31,266 nt of DNA from Bacteroidetes bacterium UBA2364. Lineage in GTDB: Bacteria; Bacteroidota; Rhodothermia; Rhodothermales; UBA2364. The DNA is taken from positions 1 through 31,266 of the forward strand of contig DDTM01000053.1 of NCBI GenBank assembly GCA_002344075.1, read 5' to 3'. Below, piece after piece: positions 17,505-25,798 of the stretch. The translations under genes were made by a program, and so were the position numbers. Position 1 is the stretch's first letter. Every line of letters starts with the position of its first letter. The notes under the pieces are model-generated. The model did no database searches. It worked only from the letters and a program-made list of their open reading frames with translations, and was not told where the DNA came from.

Positions 17505-17509
17505 ACAAC

Positions 17510-18295
17510 ATGGAAACCGAAGTTATTCGTCTCTCTAAGACAGAACAGACCATAGAAGACCGGAATCGTCAGCACGCCCTTAAGAAACAGGGTGAAATCC
17601 CAGAGCATATCGCCATTATTATGGACGGAAATGGGCGATGGGCAAAAAAACAAGGCTGGAAACGTGTTTTTGGTCACCGCGAAGGCATTAACTCCGTTCG
17701 CGATATCACCGAAGTCTGTGCCCAACTGGGGGTAAAATTCCTAACCCTATATACCTTCAGTGCCGAAAACTGGAACCGTCCACAGGAAGAAATAAGGGCG
17801 TTAATGGAATTGCTTGTTACCACCATCCGTAAAGAGGTTCCAGTTTTAAATGAGAATAATATCCGTGTCAATACTATCGGAGACAAGGAGGCGTTGCCCC
17901 CTTTGGCGCGACGCGAAATGGACGAAGCCATGGAGATTACCGCGAAAAATACAGGCATGACCCTAACCCTTGCGCTTTCTTATAGCGGAAGGCAGGAAAT
18001 CGTAGAAGCGGCCCGTACTATAGCGAAAAAAGTGTCTAAAGGCGCCTTGTTCGTCGAAGCCATTACCGCCGACGTTCTAGCCGAGCATCTTTACACGGCC
18101 ACAATCCCGGATCCATCCCTGATGATCCGTACAGGGGGGGAAATGCGTGTGTCTAACTTTTTGCTTTGGCAAATTGCCTATACGGAATTTTATATCACCC
18201 ATACCTACTGGCCGGATTTTCGGCGGGCCGAGTTATATCAGGCTGTTGCCGAGTACCAGCAGCGCGACCGACGCTTTGGTGGGGTGAAAACCTAA
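17510..18295 (+). CDS. uppS: Undecaprenyl/isoprenyl diphosphate synthase
   Basis: The 261-residue cis-prenyltransferase extends farnesyl diphosphate with isopentenyl diphosphate to the C55 carrier used for peptidoglycan and O-antigen. Signatures: IAIIMDGNGRWAKKQG (catalytic D39), FGHREG, TLYTFSAENWNRP, and RTGGEMRVSNFLLWQIAY ... EFYITHTYWPDF. The strong Shine-Dalgarno fixes the start at 17510; the longer frame from 17426 would run through the hairpin before it. The N-terminal 30 residues precede the conserved core and vary between species. RTGGE is a small change from the more common RTSGE. About 140 bases with two small hairpins separate it from bamA. Confidence 0.95.
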   Translation: METEVIRLSKTEQTIEDRNRQHALKKQGEIPEHIAIIMDGNGRWAKKQGWKRVFGHREGINSVRDITEVCAQLGVKFLTLYTFSAENWNRPQEEIRALMELLVTTIRKEVPVLNENNIRVNTIGDKEALPPLARREMDEAMEITAKNTGMTLTLALSYSGRQEIVEAARTIAKKVSKGALFVEAITADVLAEHLYTATIPDPSLMIRTGGEMRVSNFLLWQIAYTEFYITHTYWPDFRRAELYQAVAEYQQRDRRFGGVKT

Positions 18296-18323
18296 ATCAG
18301 CCCACATACAATAACACTGCACG

Positions 18324-18384
18324 GGTATCCGTTCTTTCCCAGATACCATTTTGCCAAACCGGATGTTTTCCGGATGTGCGGTTT
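18324..18384. repeat. Two small hairpins between uppS and bamA
   Basis: GGTATC (18324-18329) pairs with GATACC (18342-18347). Then AAACCG (18356-18361) and CGGTTT (18379-18384) enclose CCGGA/TCCGG (18359-18363/18369-18373), with a direct repeat CCGGATGT-TTT-CCGGATGT. Neither is followed by a T-run. They may shape the bamA leader or mark mRNA processing. Confidence 0.35.
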
Positions 18385-18437
18385 ATCCATCCCTTTTGTC
18401 CCTCTTAGGTTAACAGACTTTGAAACACCCATTTTGT

Positions 18438-20933
18438 ATGTTCAGAATTTTAAGTGGTTTAATACTAACCTTGTGTTTGTTTCTCAATTTAGTTCATGCC
18501 CAAACACCCCAAGCAGAACCAAAATACCGCATTTTGGGTATTACTGTTGAAGGGGCCTCCGACGAGAATACCCGTCGGGTGGTATCGCAGTCGAGTGGTC
18601 TTGCAGTAGGGCAGGAGGTCACCATTCCCGGAGACGAGAAATTCTCGGATGCAGTTAGGCGTTTGTATCGTCTGGGCTCCTTTTCCGATATTTCGGTGGT
18701 GGCAGAGCGGATTATTGACCAGGGCGCATACCTGGTTATTCGGGTTAAGGATGAGCCGTTATTGGGTGAATATACGATTACGGGTGTTCGAAAGTCCCAA
18801 AATGACGAACTCCGCAAAAAAATTGATTTATTGCGAGGCCGACCTGTCAAGCCAGCTGATGTTGCCGTTGCCCGTCAACGCATTTTGGATCACTTTCAGT
18901 CCAAAGGCAACAGTCTGGTAAAAGTGGAAGTAGAAACTAAAATGGGTGGTGATGGGCGGAAAAACCTAACATTTAAGGTCGAACGCGGCCCCACTTTGGA
19001 GGTTAAACAAATTGAGATCGTAGGGAATGAGTCTATCTCAAGCGCCCGTATTAAACGTAAAATGAAAGATGTGAAGGAAGATAAGTGGTGGCGTTTTTTT
19101 AAGAAGAATACGTTTAACCGCGATAAGTTCGATGAAGCCCTTACCAAAGTAGTGGGAATGTACACCGAAAGAGGGTTCTATGCTGCTCACGTAGTGAAAG
19201 ATTCCGTATTTGTCTTTGAAGACGAAAAAGGAAAACCGGGTATGAAAGTGCGGTATGTACTGAATGAAGGCCCAAAATACCACATTCGGAAAATTGATTG
19301 GAATGGCAATACCGTCTATACCGATGACCAACTTTCCACTGCATTGGGTCTTCAGAAAGGGCAAGCCTATAATTCTAAGCGGTTGGAGCAAAACCTGTAT
19401 ATGACCAAAGAAGGATCGGATGTTTCCAGCCTCTATATGAACCGAGGATACATGCAATTCCGTGTAATGCCAGAGATTTTACAAGTCCCCGGCGACTCGC
19501 TGGATCTGGTGTTTGATCTCTTCGAGGGAGATGTGTTTCGGTTCGGACAAATTAATATTGCAGGCAACTCAAAAACGAAAGACCATGTGGTGCGCCGAGA
19601 ACTCAACACCGTTCCTGGTTCAATCTTTAGCCGTAGCGACCTCATAGACAGCCTAAACCGCCTATCTCAACTCAAGTACTTTGACCAACAAAAATTATAT
19701 GGGGCGGATGCCATTGGGCAGAATATTGATCCCGAAAAAAAGACGGTGGACATAACCTATAATCTGGCAGAGGTAAGTACAGACCAACTTCAGTTTTCTG
19801 GCGGATGGGGAGGTTCTACGGTTGGGCTTATTTTGCAACTGGGTGTGACGTTTAATAATTTCTCCATCCAGAATACCTTTAATAAAAAAGCATGGAAACC
19901 GCTCCCTGCCGGAGATGGCCAGCAGTTTGCGGTCAGTGTTCAGGCAAGTGGTCGTTCTTATCAAAGCGGTAGTGTTTCGTTTACCGAACCTTGGTTTCGT
20001 GGCAAGCCACGTCCTATCGGCTTGTCGGTTTCATATAACCGCTATAACCTGAATGCCTTGCGCTATAGCAGTTATTATGGCCTTCCTATCGAAGAAGAAG
20101 AGACAACCGATAAACGAGAATTCTCAACGATTTCGGCCCAAGGGTCTTATGGCCTTCGTTTGGCTTGGCCTGACCCTTACTTTCAGACGTCTTCCGCATT
20201 GGCATACCGGCGGTATAACGTGAATTTTACAGGAGTAACGTCCTATTACGGATTACCCGTGGGGATTAATCAAGAAGTGTCTTTCACCCAAAGTTTATCG
20301 CGAGATACACGATTCCCAGCCATTTTCCCACGAGAAGGCTCAAGTGCTGTCCTGTCGGTCTCGGTTGCACCGCCGATCTCGAATTTTATTCAGTACCACA
20401 AATGGAATTTTAAAAGCAACTACCTGATTCCCATAACCGGAGGCCTGTCTTTTTCGGCCAGTGCCGATTTTAGCTACGTAGGTTCGCTCAACAGTAAAAA
20501 GCCGAACTTTGGCCTCTATCAAGTGGGTGGGGGGCCAATGGACTCTCAGTATAATTATGATTTCGGAACCGAACGTGTATTTTTGCGGGGATACCCTCTT
20601 TCCACCATCACCCTGTTTCAATCGGACGGTTCACGTATCGGTGGAAGTTTGTTAAATAAATATACTACCGAGTTACGTCTTTTGGCCGTTCGCTCCCAGC
20701 AGTTTACGCTTGAGCCATACGTGTTTTTTGACGCAGCCAATGTGTATGATGGATTCGCAGCGTGGAGTCCGTCTAATTTGTACCGCTCTATTGGAGTGGG
20801 TGGACGGATCTTTTTGCCGATTCTCGGCATGGTAGAAGTAAGCTATGGACGTAACCTCGATCCCTTCATTGAAGGAACCAGTATCAATAAAGGGAGTTGG
20901 AGGCCCCAATTCACTATTGGTGGAAACTTTTAA
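18438..20933 (+). CDS. bamA: Outer-membrane protein assembly factor BamA
   Basis: BamA is the essential outer-membrane machine that folds and inserts beta-barrel proteins. The product (831 residues from the ATG at 18438; an in-frame TTG at 18420 would add six) starts with a signal peptide, RILSGLILTLCLFLNLVHAQ. POTRA repeats fill about residues 28-430, recognisable by returning motifs such as ITVEGASDENTRRV, YTITGVRKSQNDEL, IEIVGNESISSARI, IDWNGNTVYTDDQL and INIAGNSKTKDHVV: five repeats. The C-terminal barrel contains FLRGYPLSTI, matching the conserved (V/L)RG(F/Y) loop, and ends in a phenylalanine (TIGGNF), as expected for barrel recognition. Two OmpH/Skp chaperones follow. Confidence 0.95.
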   Translation: MFRILSGLILTLCLFLNLVHAQTPQAEPKYRILGITVEGASDENTRRVVSQSSGLAVGQEVTIPGDEKFSDAVRRLYRLGSFSDISVVAERIIDQGAYLVIRVKDEPLLGEYTITGVRKSQNDELRKKIDLLRGRPVKPADVAVARQRILDHFQSKGNSLVKVEVETKMGGDGRKNLTFKVERGPTLEVKQIEIVGNESISSARIKRKMKDVKEDKWWRFFKKNTFNRDKFDEALTKVVGMYTERGFYAAHVVKDSVFVFEDEKGKPGMKVRYVLNEGPKYHIRKIDWNGNTVYTDDQLSTALGLQKGQAYNSKRLEQNLYMTKEGSDVSSLYMNRGYMQFRVMPEILQVPGDSLDLVFDLFEGDVFRFGQINIAGNSKTKDHVVRRELNTVPGSIFSRSDLIDSLNRLSQLKYFDQQKLYGADAIGQNIDPEKKTVDITYNLAEVSTDQLQFSGGWGGSTVGLILQLGVTFNNFSIQNTFNKKAWKPLPAGDGQQFAVSVQASGRSYQSGSVSFTEPWFRGKPRPIGLSVSYNRYNLNALRYSSYYGLPIEEEETTDKREFSTISAQGSYGLRLAWPDPYFQTSSALAYRRYNVNFTGVTSYYGLPVGINQEVSFTQSLSRDTRFPAIFPREGSSAVLSVSVAPPISNFIQYHKWNFKSNYLIPITGGLSFSASADFSYVGSLNSKKPNFGLYQVGGGPMDSQYNYDFGTERVFLRGYPLSTITLFQSDGSRIGGSLLNKYTTELRLLAVRSQQFTLEPYVFFDAANVYDGFAAWSPSNLYRSIGVGGRIFLPILGMVEVSYGRNLDPFIEGTSINKGSWRPQFTIGGNF

Positions 20934-21029
20934 CGGATAAAAGAGCGAGAATCTTTTTTGTCTTTTCGTGAAACAATGCGGCACCCTCATCACCCAAGCC
21001 GTATCTTTCATTCTCTAAACCATTTTGCA

Positions 21030-21590
21030 ATGAAGAAAAATATCTTCCTTATCGCGTTTATCGCACTTGTCTGGACTACGGGTGGCGTTTTTGCACAACA
21101 AAAAATCGCATACATCCGCTCCGAGTTCATTCTTGGTAAATTACCGGAATATGCCAGTGTACAGCAAAAATTGGATCGCTTAACCCAAGACTGGGAAGGG
21201 GAACTACGCCGGAAAAAACAAGAAAATGACGAATTATTCCGTGAGTATCAGGCGCGTGAACTATTATACACTCCCGAAAACAGAAATGCCAAACGCCAAG
21301 AAATCATCGAAAAGGAACGGACTCTCGAAGACTTGAGACGTCGTTATTTTGGACCAGAAGGGGAGTTGTTTAAACAGCAAGAGGGTTTGATGAAGCCGAT
21401 TCAGGAGCGCGTGCTTACAGCTGTCGAGAAAGTGGCCCAACGAGAGGGCTATGACTATGTATTTGATAAAAATGGTGACTTTGTATTTGTCTTCACGAAA
21501 GATCAGTTCGATCTGAGCGAACTTGTTTTAAAAGAACTGGGGATAGATTTACGTAATATCAATACACAGTCTCGTCCCAACCGGGACTGA
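21030..21590 (+). CDS. OmpH/Skp-family periplasmic chaperone (first copy)
   Basis: A 186-residue periplasmic protein with signal peptide MKKNIFLIAFIALVWTTGGV (cut near FAQQ). It has the Skp pattern: a short strand IAYIRSEFILGKLPEYASVQ, a long charged coiled-coil arm (about 50-130, rich in K, E, R, Q), and a closing part, VAQREGYDYVFDKNGDFVFV. Skp trimers hold unfolded outer-membrane proteins on the way to the Bam machine, which the upstream gene encodes. I start at the ATG at 21030; the frame is open to 20958 but the added residues precede the signal. The next gene, 46 bases on, is a diverged second copy. Confidence 0.9.
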   Translation: MKKNIFLIAFIALVWTTGGVFAQQKIAYIRSEFILGKLPEYASVQQKLDRLTQDWEGELRRKKQENDELFREYQARELLYTPENRNAKRQEIIEKERTLEDLRRRYFGPEGELFKQQEGLMKPIQERVLTAVEKVAQREGYDYVFDKNGDFVFVFTKDQFDLSELVLKELGIDLRNINTQSRPNRD

Positions 21591-21636
21591 TCCCCATATG
21601 AACTTTGTAACCTAAATCTTTGATAAACCAAACATC

Positions 21637-22257
21637 ATGAACCACATTAAAAAGGCGTTTTTCCTCTTGATCGTGCTCTTAGGAGTAAGCCAATTCCCGG
21701 TAGTAGCACAAACCCCAAAAATCGGTTATACCGAACCGGGTCTTATTCTAACCCAAATGCCGGAGTATCGCCTAGTCTTACAAAAGTTGGACGCCGAGTA
21801 CCAAATGAGCGACGCCGAAATTCGCCTTAAAGCCCAAGAGTTTCAGACAAAATTGGACGACTACCAACGGAAAGCCGCTTTTATGTCGGACTCTACGAAG
21901 GCACAAACCGAACGGGAACTGACCTCGCTACAAGAAACTGTTCAGCAGATGCAACAGGATAAAACCCAGTTGCTTCGTCAAAAGGAAAGTGAAATGCTCC
22001 AACCTCTTTTTGACAAAATTTCGGAGGCCATCAATACCGTTGCAAAAGAGAAAAATTTAGAATATGTTTTCTCTACACGGGTATCGGAGTCTGGACCAGT
22101 TTTGCTGTATTCTAAAGATGAGTCTGCCGACATCACCCGTGCCGTGATGGAAAAGTTGGGCATTAAAGTAGAGGCTGCTGCTCCTGCTACCAATAAACCT
22201 GCTTCCAATGGGAACAATAAACCCGCCCCTTCCGGCGGTAATAAGCCCAAAAACTAA
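21637..22257 (+). CDS. OmpH/Skp-family periplasmic chaperone (second copy)
   Basis: A 206-residue paralogue of the preceding protein with signal MNHIKKAFFLLIVLLGVSQF (cut after VVAQ), IGYTEPGLILTQMPEYRLVL, a coiled-coil arm (about 45-120) and VAKEKNLEYVFSTRVSESG. Unlike the first copy it has a 30-residue low-complexity tail rich in N, K, P and G (from about 174). The tail may be a disordered linker or bind peptidoglycan or lipid surfaces, but that is speculation. Tandem OmpH genes after bamA are common in this group. It ends the envelope block, with a strong terminator. Confidence 0.9.
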   Translation: MNHIKKAFFLLIVLLGVSQFPVVAQTPKIGYTEPGLILTQMPEYRLVLQKLDAEYQMSDAEIRLKAQEFQTKLDDYQRKAAFMSDSTKAQTERELTSLQETVQQMQQDKTQLLRQKESEMLQPLFDKISEAINTVAKEKNLEYVFSTRVSESGPVLLYSKDESADITRAVMEKLGIKVEAAAPATNKPASNGNNKPAPSGGNKPKN

Positions 22258-22269
22258 AAGTTTACTACG

Positions 22270-22306
22270 AAACGGCTCTTTCCTTTTGGCAAGGGCCGTT
22301 TTTTTT
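22270..22306 (+). terminator. Intrinsic terminator of the bamA-ompH block
   Basis: AACGGCTCTT (22271-22280) pairs fully with AAGGGCCGTT (22291-22300; one T-G pair) around a 10-base loop and runs into eight T residues (22299-22306). Confidence 0.92.
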
Positions 22307-22606
22307 GTTGTACCCAACCCTAAAATTGCCTAAATTCTGGCTTCGGTAAAGACCATTCAGCCTTTTTACCGCCCTTGTCCCGCCATGTATGATTTATAAA
22401 ACTTGCAGCCAACAGGTTACGAAGTGCTTTTTTTTTGCGGCTTCACAGTCGTCATTTTGTTTTTTATGCAAAACAAAGCGCTTTTTTTAACGCTAAAGGT
22501 TTAAAAAATCGTACATAGTGTTGTGGCTGATTGCGAAATAAACTATTTTCGCCGAAACGTTTTCTCTAAAACCCTATTCCATTAACCTAAACATCATAAC
22601 AAAGGT
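22307..22606 (+). promoter_or_regulatory. 300-base intergenic region with probable exb-tonB promoter
   Basis: No protein gene is visible. The stretch is rich in T-runs (for example 22431-22437 and 22484-22490). The best match to the Bacteroidota promoter form (TTTG, about 20 bases, TAnnTTTG) is TATTTTCG at 22544-22551 with GTTG at 22520-22523. An imperfect inverted repeat (GCGAAATA ... TATTTTCGC) overlaps the -7 box. GAAACGTT at 22554-22561 recurs in front of tonB. Confidence 0.3.
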
Positions 22607-23419
22607 ATGGCAACCAACACGAAAACCGCCAAAAAGACCAGTGCAGGCTTTCCGGTAGCACTTGTAATCCCAGTGATCTTTATCATTACCTGGCTGATTT
22701 ACTTGTTCGTACTCGGAGACGGAAGTAACTTCCAAGGTGGCAACAACGCAAATGAACCATTGCCGGGAAACTATCTGGGCGTGGTGTATAAAGGAGGCTT
22801 TATTGTACCCTTCTTGATGGGATTCTTGCTTATCGTAGTCGTCGCAATGCTCGAACGCTTCTTCACGCTGAATAAAGCCAAAGGAAAAGGTTCTATTGCT
22901 GCATTTGTACGTAAAATCCAAGCATATCTCCATGCAAATGACGTAGAAGGCGCAATTGCTGAATGCGACAAACAACGCGGCTCCGTAGCAAATGTCGTTC
23001 GCAACGGTTTGGTCAAATACGGCCAAATGCAAAACGATTCTACCTTAAGCATGGAGCAGAAAGTAGGAGCTATTGCTTCTGAAATTGAAGAGTCCACCTC
23101 GTTGGAATTACCAATCTTGGAAAAAAACCTACCTATTCTGGCTACCTTGGCACCTACTGCCACCCTACTCGGTCTGATCGGTACGGTACTTGGGATGATT
23201 CGTGCTTTCGCCGCTCTTGCAAACGCTGGTGCGCCAGATGCAGGTGCTCTTGCTACAGGGATCTCGGAAGCCTTGATCAATACCGCCTTGGGAATTTCTA
23301 CTTCCTTCTTTGCCATCATCGCATATTCTTACTTCACCAATAAGATTGACCAGATGACTTATGGCATTGATGAAGCCAGTTTCTCGATGCAACAAACGTT
23401 TACCAACATGAACCGTTAA
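22607..23419 (+). CDS. exbB: ExbB/TolQ/MotA-family proton channel subunit
   Basis: The 270-residue inner-membrane protein forms, with ExbD, the proton-driven motor that energises TonB. Helices are seen at about 17-36, 64-85, 171-201 (LPILATLAPTATLLGLIGTV) and 218-245 (ISEALINTALGISTSFFAII). The third and fourth match the ExbB core. Compared with E. coli ExbB (244 residues) the N-terminus has an extra helix and a Gly/Asn-rich loop, usual in Bacteroidota. The cytoplasmic part at 86-165 carries the charged coil. It is the first gene of the operon exbB-exbD-exbD-tonB; the gap to the next gene is 45 bases. Confidence 0.93.
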   Translation: MATNTKTAKKTSAGFPVALVIPVIFIITWLIYLFVLGDGSNFQGGNNANEPLPGNYLGVVYKGGFIVPFLMGFLLIVVVAMLERFFTLNKAKGKGSIAAFVRKIQAYLHANDVEGAIAECDKQRGSVANVVRNGLVKYGQMQNDSTLSMEQKVGAIASEIEESTSLELPILEKNLPILATLAPTATLLGLIGTVLGMIRAFAALANAGAPDAGALATGISEALINTALGISTSFFAIIAYSYFTNKIDQMTYGIDEASFSMQQTFTNMNR

Positions 23420-23464
23420 TCAGACGGTTTCTATGAACCCGTCCACATTTAACCCTAACGGATT

Positions 23465-24073
23465 ATGCCAAAAGTCAATATTAAACGTAAGAGTACCGTA
23501 CTCGATATGACGGCGATGGTGGACGTTTCTTTCCTGTTGCTTACGTTCTTCATTATGACCACACAGTTTCGCTCGCCAGAGCCGATCATTGTGGATACGC
23601 CGTCTTCGATCTCGGATACCAAAGTACCTGATATGGACATCATGACCATATCAGTGGACAAAGAGGACAAAATCTATTTTACAATAGATAATCCTAAATA
23701 CCGAGAAGCCTTGCTTGATAATATGCGCACTAAATACCCACAGCTTCAACTGAATGCTACCCAAAAAAAGCATTTTGTTTATGGAAGTTCGGTGGGTTCG
23801 CCCATTAACCAATTGCCAAGCCTGTTAAACAACCCGCCTGCAGAGCACTCCAAAATTAAACAATTAGGAATTCCTGCGGACTCCACCAACAATGAGTTGG
23901 GGAACTGGATTGTTCAGGGCCGCTTTGCGAATCCCAAAGTTCGTATAACGGTTAAGGCGGATGCAAGTGCAAAATATCCGACCATCAAAAAGGTGATCAA
24001 GACGCTCACAGAACGTGACATCAACAAATTTAACCTGATTACGGACTTGGAAGAGAAGCCCAAGAACTTGTAA
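23465..24073 (+). CDS. exbD: ExbD/TolR-family subunit (first copy)
   Basis: A 202-residue single-span protein. After a short basic N-terminus, the helix LDMTAMVDVSFLLLTFFIMT (13-32) carries the conserved proton-handling aspartate D20. The periplasmic part is longer than in E. coli ExbD (141 residues), with an insert around 80-145. It contains VRITVKADASAKYPTIKKVIKTL, the ExbD periplasmic fold. It pairs with the second ExbD; the motor needs two ExbD chains per ExbB pentamer, so different copies could form a heterodimer or serve different partners. Confidence 0.92.
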   Translation: MPKVNIKRKSTVLDMTAMVDVSFLLLTFFIMTTQFRSPEPIIVDTPSSISDTKVPDMDIMTISVDKEDKIYFTIDNPKYREALLDNMRTKYPQLQLNATQKKHFVYGSSVGSPINQLPSLLNNPPAEHSKIKQLGIPADSTNNELGNWIVQGRFANPKVRITVKADASAKYPTIKKVIKTLTERDINKFNLITDLEEKPKNL

Positions 24074-24107
24074 TCTGTCCTTTTTTAACCGCTAAATGTA
24101 AACAAAA

Positions 24108-24653
24108 ATGGCAGATATAGAACCGAGCGGTGGTCAGGAAAAAGGTGGGAAGAAACGATCTAAAAAGATGTCCACGCGTATTGATTTTACGCCAATGGTG
24201 GATCTTGCCTTCCTCTTAATCACCTTCTTCATGTTGACCACAACGTTTGCCAAACCGCAAGCGATGGAGATCAATATGCCGGAAAAAGAAAAGCCCGGCG
24301 ATCCTGACCCCCCTCAAGTAAAAGCATCCACTGTGATGACCTTGCTTTTAGGAAAAGACAACAAAATCGTTTATTACGAAGGATTGCCCGAAGAAGGGGC
24401 CAATACAAAAACCGAGGTGACCGACTTTGGCGCCAATGGAATTCGGAAAGCATTGATCAAGAAAAAACAAGAGGTAGATGCCCGAGAAGACAAAAAAGAC
24501 AAAACCCTTGTTTTGATTAAGCCTTCCGATGCGAGCAATTACCGGAATTTGGTGGATAGCATTGACGAAATGGCCATTACGGGTATTAAGCGTTATGCGA
24601 TCATCGAATTGCAGCCTGTAGAAAAAGACTTGCTCAAAAAAGCTGGTTATTAA
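24108..24653 (+). CDS. exbD: ExbD/TolR-family subunit (second copy)
   Basis: A 181-residue paralogue with a hydrophilic Gly/Lys-rich N-terminus (SGGQEKGGKKRSKK), then RIDFTPMVDLAFLLITFFML with the key aspartate D32. The periplasmic half ends in TLVLIKPSDASNYRNLVDSID and the sequence EMAITGIKRYAIIEL. The insert seen in the first copy is missing, so the two are not recent duplicates. It lies 34 bases after the first copy and 84 before tonB; that second gap holds an elaborate inverted repeat. Confidence 0.92.
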   Translation: MADIEPSGGQEKGGKKRSKKMSTRIDFTPMVDLAFLLITFFMLTTTFAKPQAMEINMPEKEKPGDPDPPQVKASTVMTLLLGKDNKIVYYEGLPEEGANTKTEVTDFGANGIRKALIKKKQEVDAREDKKDKTLVLIKPSDASNYRNLVDSIDEMAITGIKRYAIIELQPVEKDLLKKAGY

Positions 24654-24660
24654 ACAATAA

Positions 24661-24725
24661 GTTAACTCCCGTTTCGTTATAATAATAGATTACGTAATCG
24701 TTCCTATTTTTTACGAAACGTTAAC
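24661..24725 (+). repeat. Nested inverted repeats in front of tonB
   Basis: Outer arms: GTTAAC-TCCC-GTTTCGT at 24661-24677 and ACGAAACGTTAAC at 24713-24725, complementary over 13 bases apart from a TCCC bulge. Between them, GATTACGTAATC (24688-24699) is a perfect 12-base palindrome. The structure ends 12 bases before the tonB ATG. There is no terminating T-run after the outer stem. A TATAAT hexamer lies at 24678-24683. Confidence 0.7.
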
Positions 24726-24737
24726 CCAATAATAAAC

Positions 24738-25592
24738 ATGGCTACAGTTAACCCGCAAGAAGTACCGGAACTTGTGGAGATCATCTTCGCCAATCGCAAT
24801 AAAGCGTATGGGGCTTATGAACTCCGCAAGATATTTCCGACTTTTTATCGTCGTGCGGCAGTACTTGGCATCTTGTTGGTGGGGACGGCTATCAGTGCAC
24901 CTTTGTTGATCACCAAATTTGGCCTTAACCAAAAGGAAAAGGAGGTAAACGTAGTGGCAAAGTTGGAGAATCTTCCACCGCCACCGCCGATCAACAAAAA
25001 TGAGCCGCCTCCACCACCACCTCCGGTACCACCACCACCCGTCCGCCCGACGGTTCGGTTTGTGGAACCGGTTGTGAAACGCGATGTAGAAGTACGCGAC
25101 GAAGAACCACCTCCCATGATTGAGGAGATGGAGAACAAAGACATCAGCACCAAGACACAAGAGGGCGACATTAACGCGAAGCCCGTTATTGAAGATGTGG
25201 TGTATGTAGAAGCGCCCCCTAAAGAAGAGGAAAAGAAAGTGGTTGAAGCACCGAAGGAAGAAAAGCCGAAAGAGCCAGAAATCTTTACCTTCGTTGAGCA
25301 GCAACCAGAATTTCCAGGTGGAGCGGGTGCGATGAACGAATACCTCCAAAGCAATATTCAATACCCTGAAATTGCTCGCCGTGCAGGAATTGAAGGCCCA
25401 GTGTTTGTCCAGTTTGTAGTGGATGAATCTGGCCGTATTTCTCAAGCGCAAGTGGTGCGGAGTATTGGTGGTGGTTGCGACGAGGAAGCCCTACGTGTGG
25501 TTAATGCCATGCCTGCTTGGCGTCCTGGTAAGCAAAATGGTCAGCCTGTAAAAGTACGATATACAGTTCAGGTTCGCTTCCGCCTGCGTTAA
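24738..25592 (+). CDS. tonB: Energy transducer TonB
   Basis: The 284-residue protein spans the periplasm and passes the energy of the ExbB-ExbD motor to outer-membrane transporters. It opens with ANRNKAYGAYELRKIFP (18-34), the cytoplasmic signature of Bacteroidota TonB proteins. One helix follows (about 40-58), then a proline-rich stretch (80-104), an acidic/basic linker rich in E, K and P (to about 185) and the TonB C-terminal domain (about 191-284: IQYPEIARRAGIEGPVFVQF, VVRSIGGGCDEEALRVV, MPAWRPG, VRYTVQVRF). It is the last gene of the operon and has a terminator. No TonB-dependent receptor is in the window. Confidence 0.95.
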   Translation: MATVNPQEVPELVEIIFANRNKAYGAYELRKIFPTFYRRAAVLGILLVGTAISAPLLITKFGLNQKEKEVNVVAKLENLPPPPPINKNEPPPPPPPVPPPPVRPTVRFVEPVVKRDVEVRDEEPPPMIEEMENKDISTKTQEGDINAKPVIEDVVYVEAPPKEEEKKVVEAPKEEKPKEPEIFTFVEQQPEFPGGAGAMNEYLQSNIQYPEIARRAGIEGPVFVQFVVDESGRISQAQVVRSIGGGCDEEALRVVNAMPAWRPGKQNGQPVKVRYTVQVRFRLR

Positions 25593-25614
25593 TGCAATGC
25601 GCATACACAGTCCC

Positions 25615-25649
25615 AAGCCCTTACAGAATTCAATCTGTGGGGCTTTTTT
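25615..25649 (+). terminator. Intrinsic terminator of the exb-tonB operon
   Basis: AAGCCC (25615-25620) and GGGCTT (25640-25645) pair, with an inner stem ACAGA/TCTGT, giving a long hairpin that runs into six T residues (25644-25649). Confidence 0.88.
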
Positions 25650-25774
25650 ATATCAATTACTTGACGCCCTATAAGGTGTTCTCTCGCTGGATGCGCTTCA
25701 GTTACTGCATTCTCTAAGTTCAAAAACTGGACAGGCGTGCCATACATTACTATCTTGTTGGTACGAAAGTTAAC

Positions 25775-25798
25775 ATGAACCAAAGGCTCTATTATTGA
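25775..25798 (+). CDS. Possible 7-residue leader peptide
   Basis: ATG at 25775 opens MNQRLYY, and its TGA overlaps the ATG of the next gene (TGATG at 25796-25800). Such an overlap could couple translation. A frame this short is weak evidence alone. Confidence 0.2.
   Translation: MNQRLYY

Noticed and set aside
17426..17509. Longer N-terminus for uppS
   Set aside because: It translates through the terminator hairpin and lacks a ribosome site, whereas the ATG at 17510 has a strong one.
22771..23319. 182-codon minus-strand frame opposite exbB
   Set aside because: Shadow of exbB; no family pattern, and the sense protein has all expected helices.
23465..24653. Two ExbD genes read as a recent duplication
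   Set aside because: They differ in length, in the N-terminus and in the periplasmic insert, so they are old paralogues that are common in this group.
24711..25451. 246-codon minus-strand frame opposite tonB
   Set aside because: It is the complement of the proline-rich and linker repeats of tonB, with low-complexity aromatic and Arg/Trp runs. The plus-strand protein is unmistakable.
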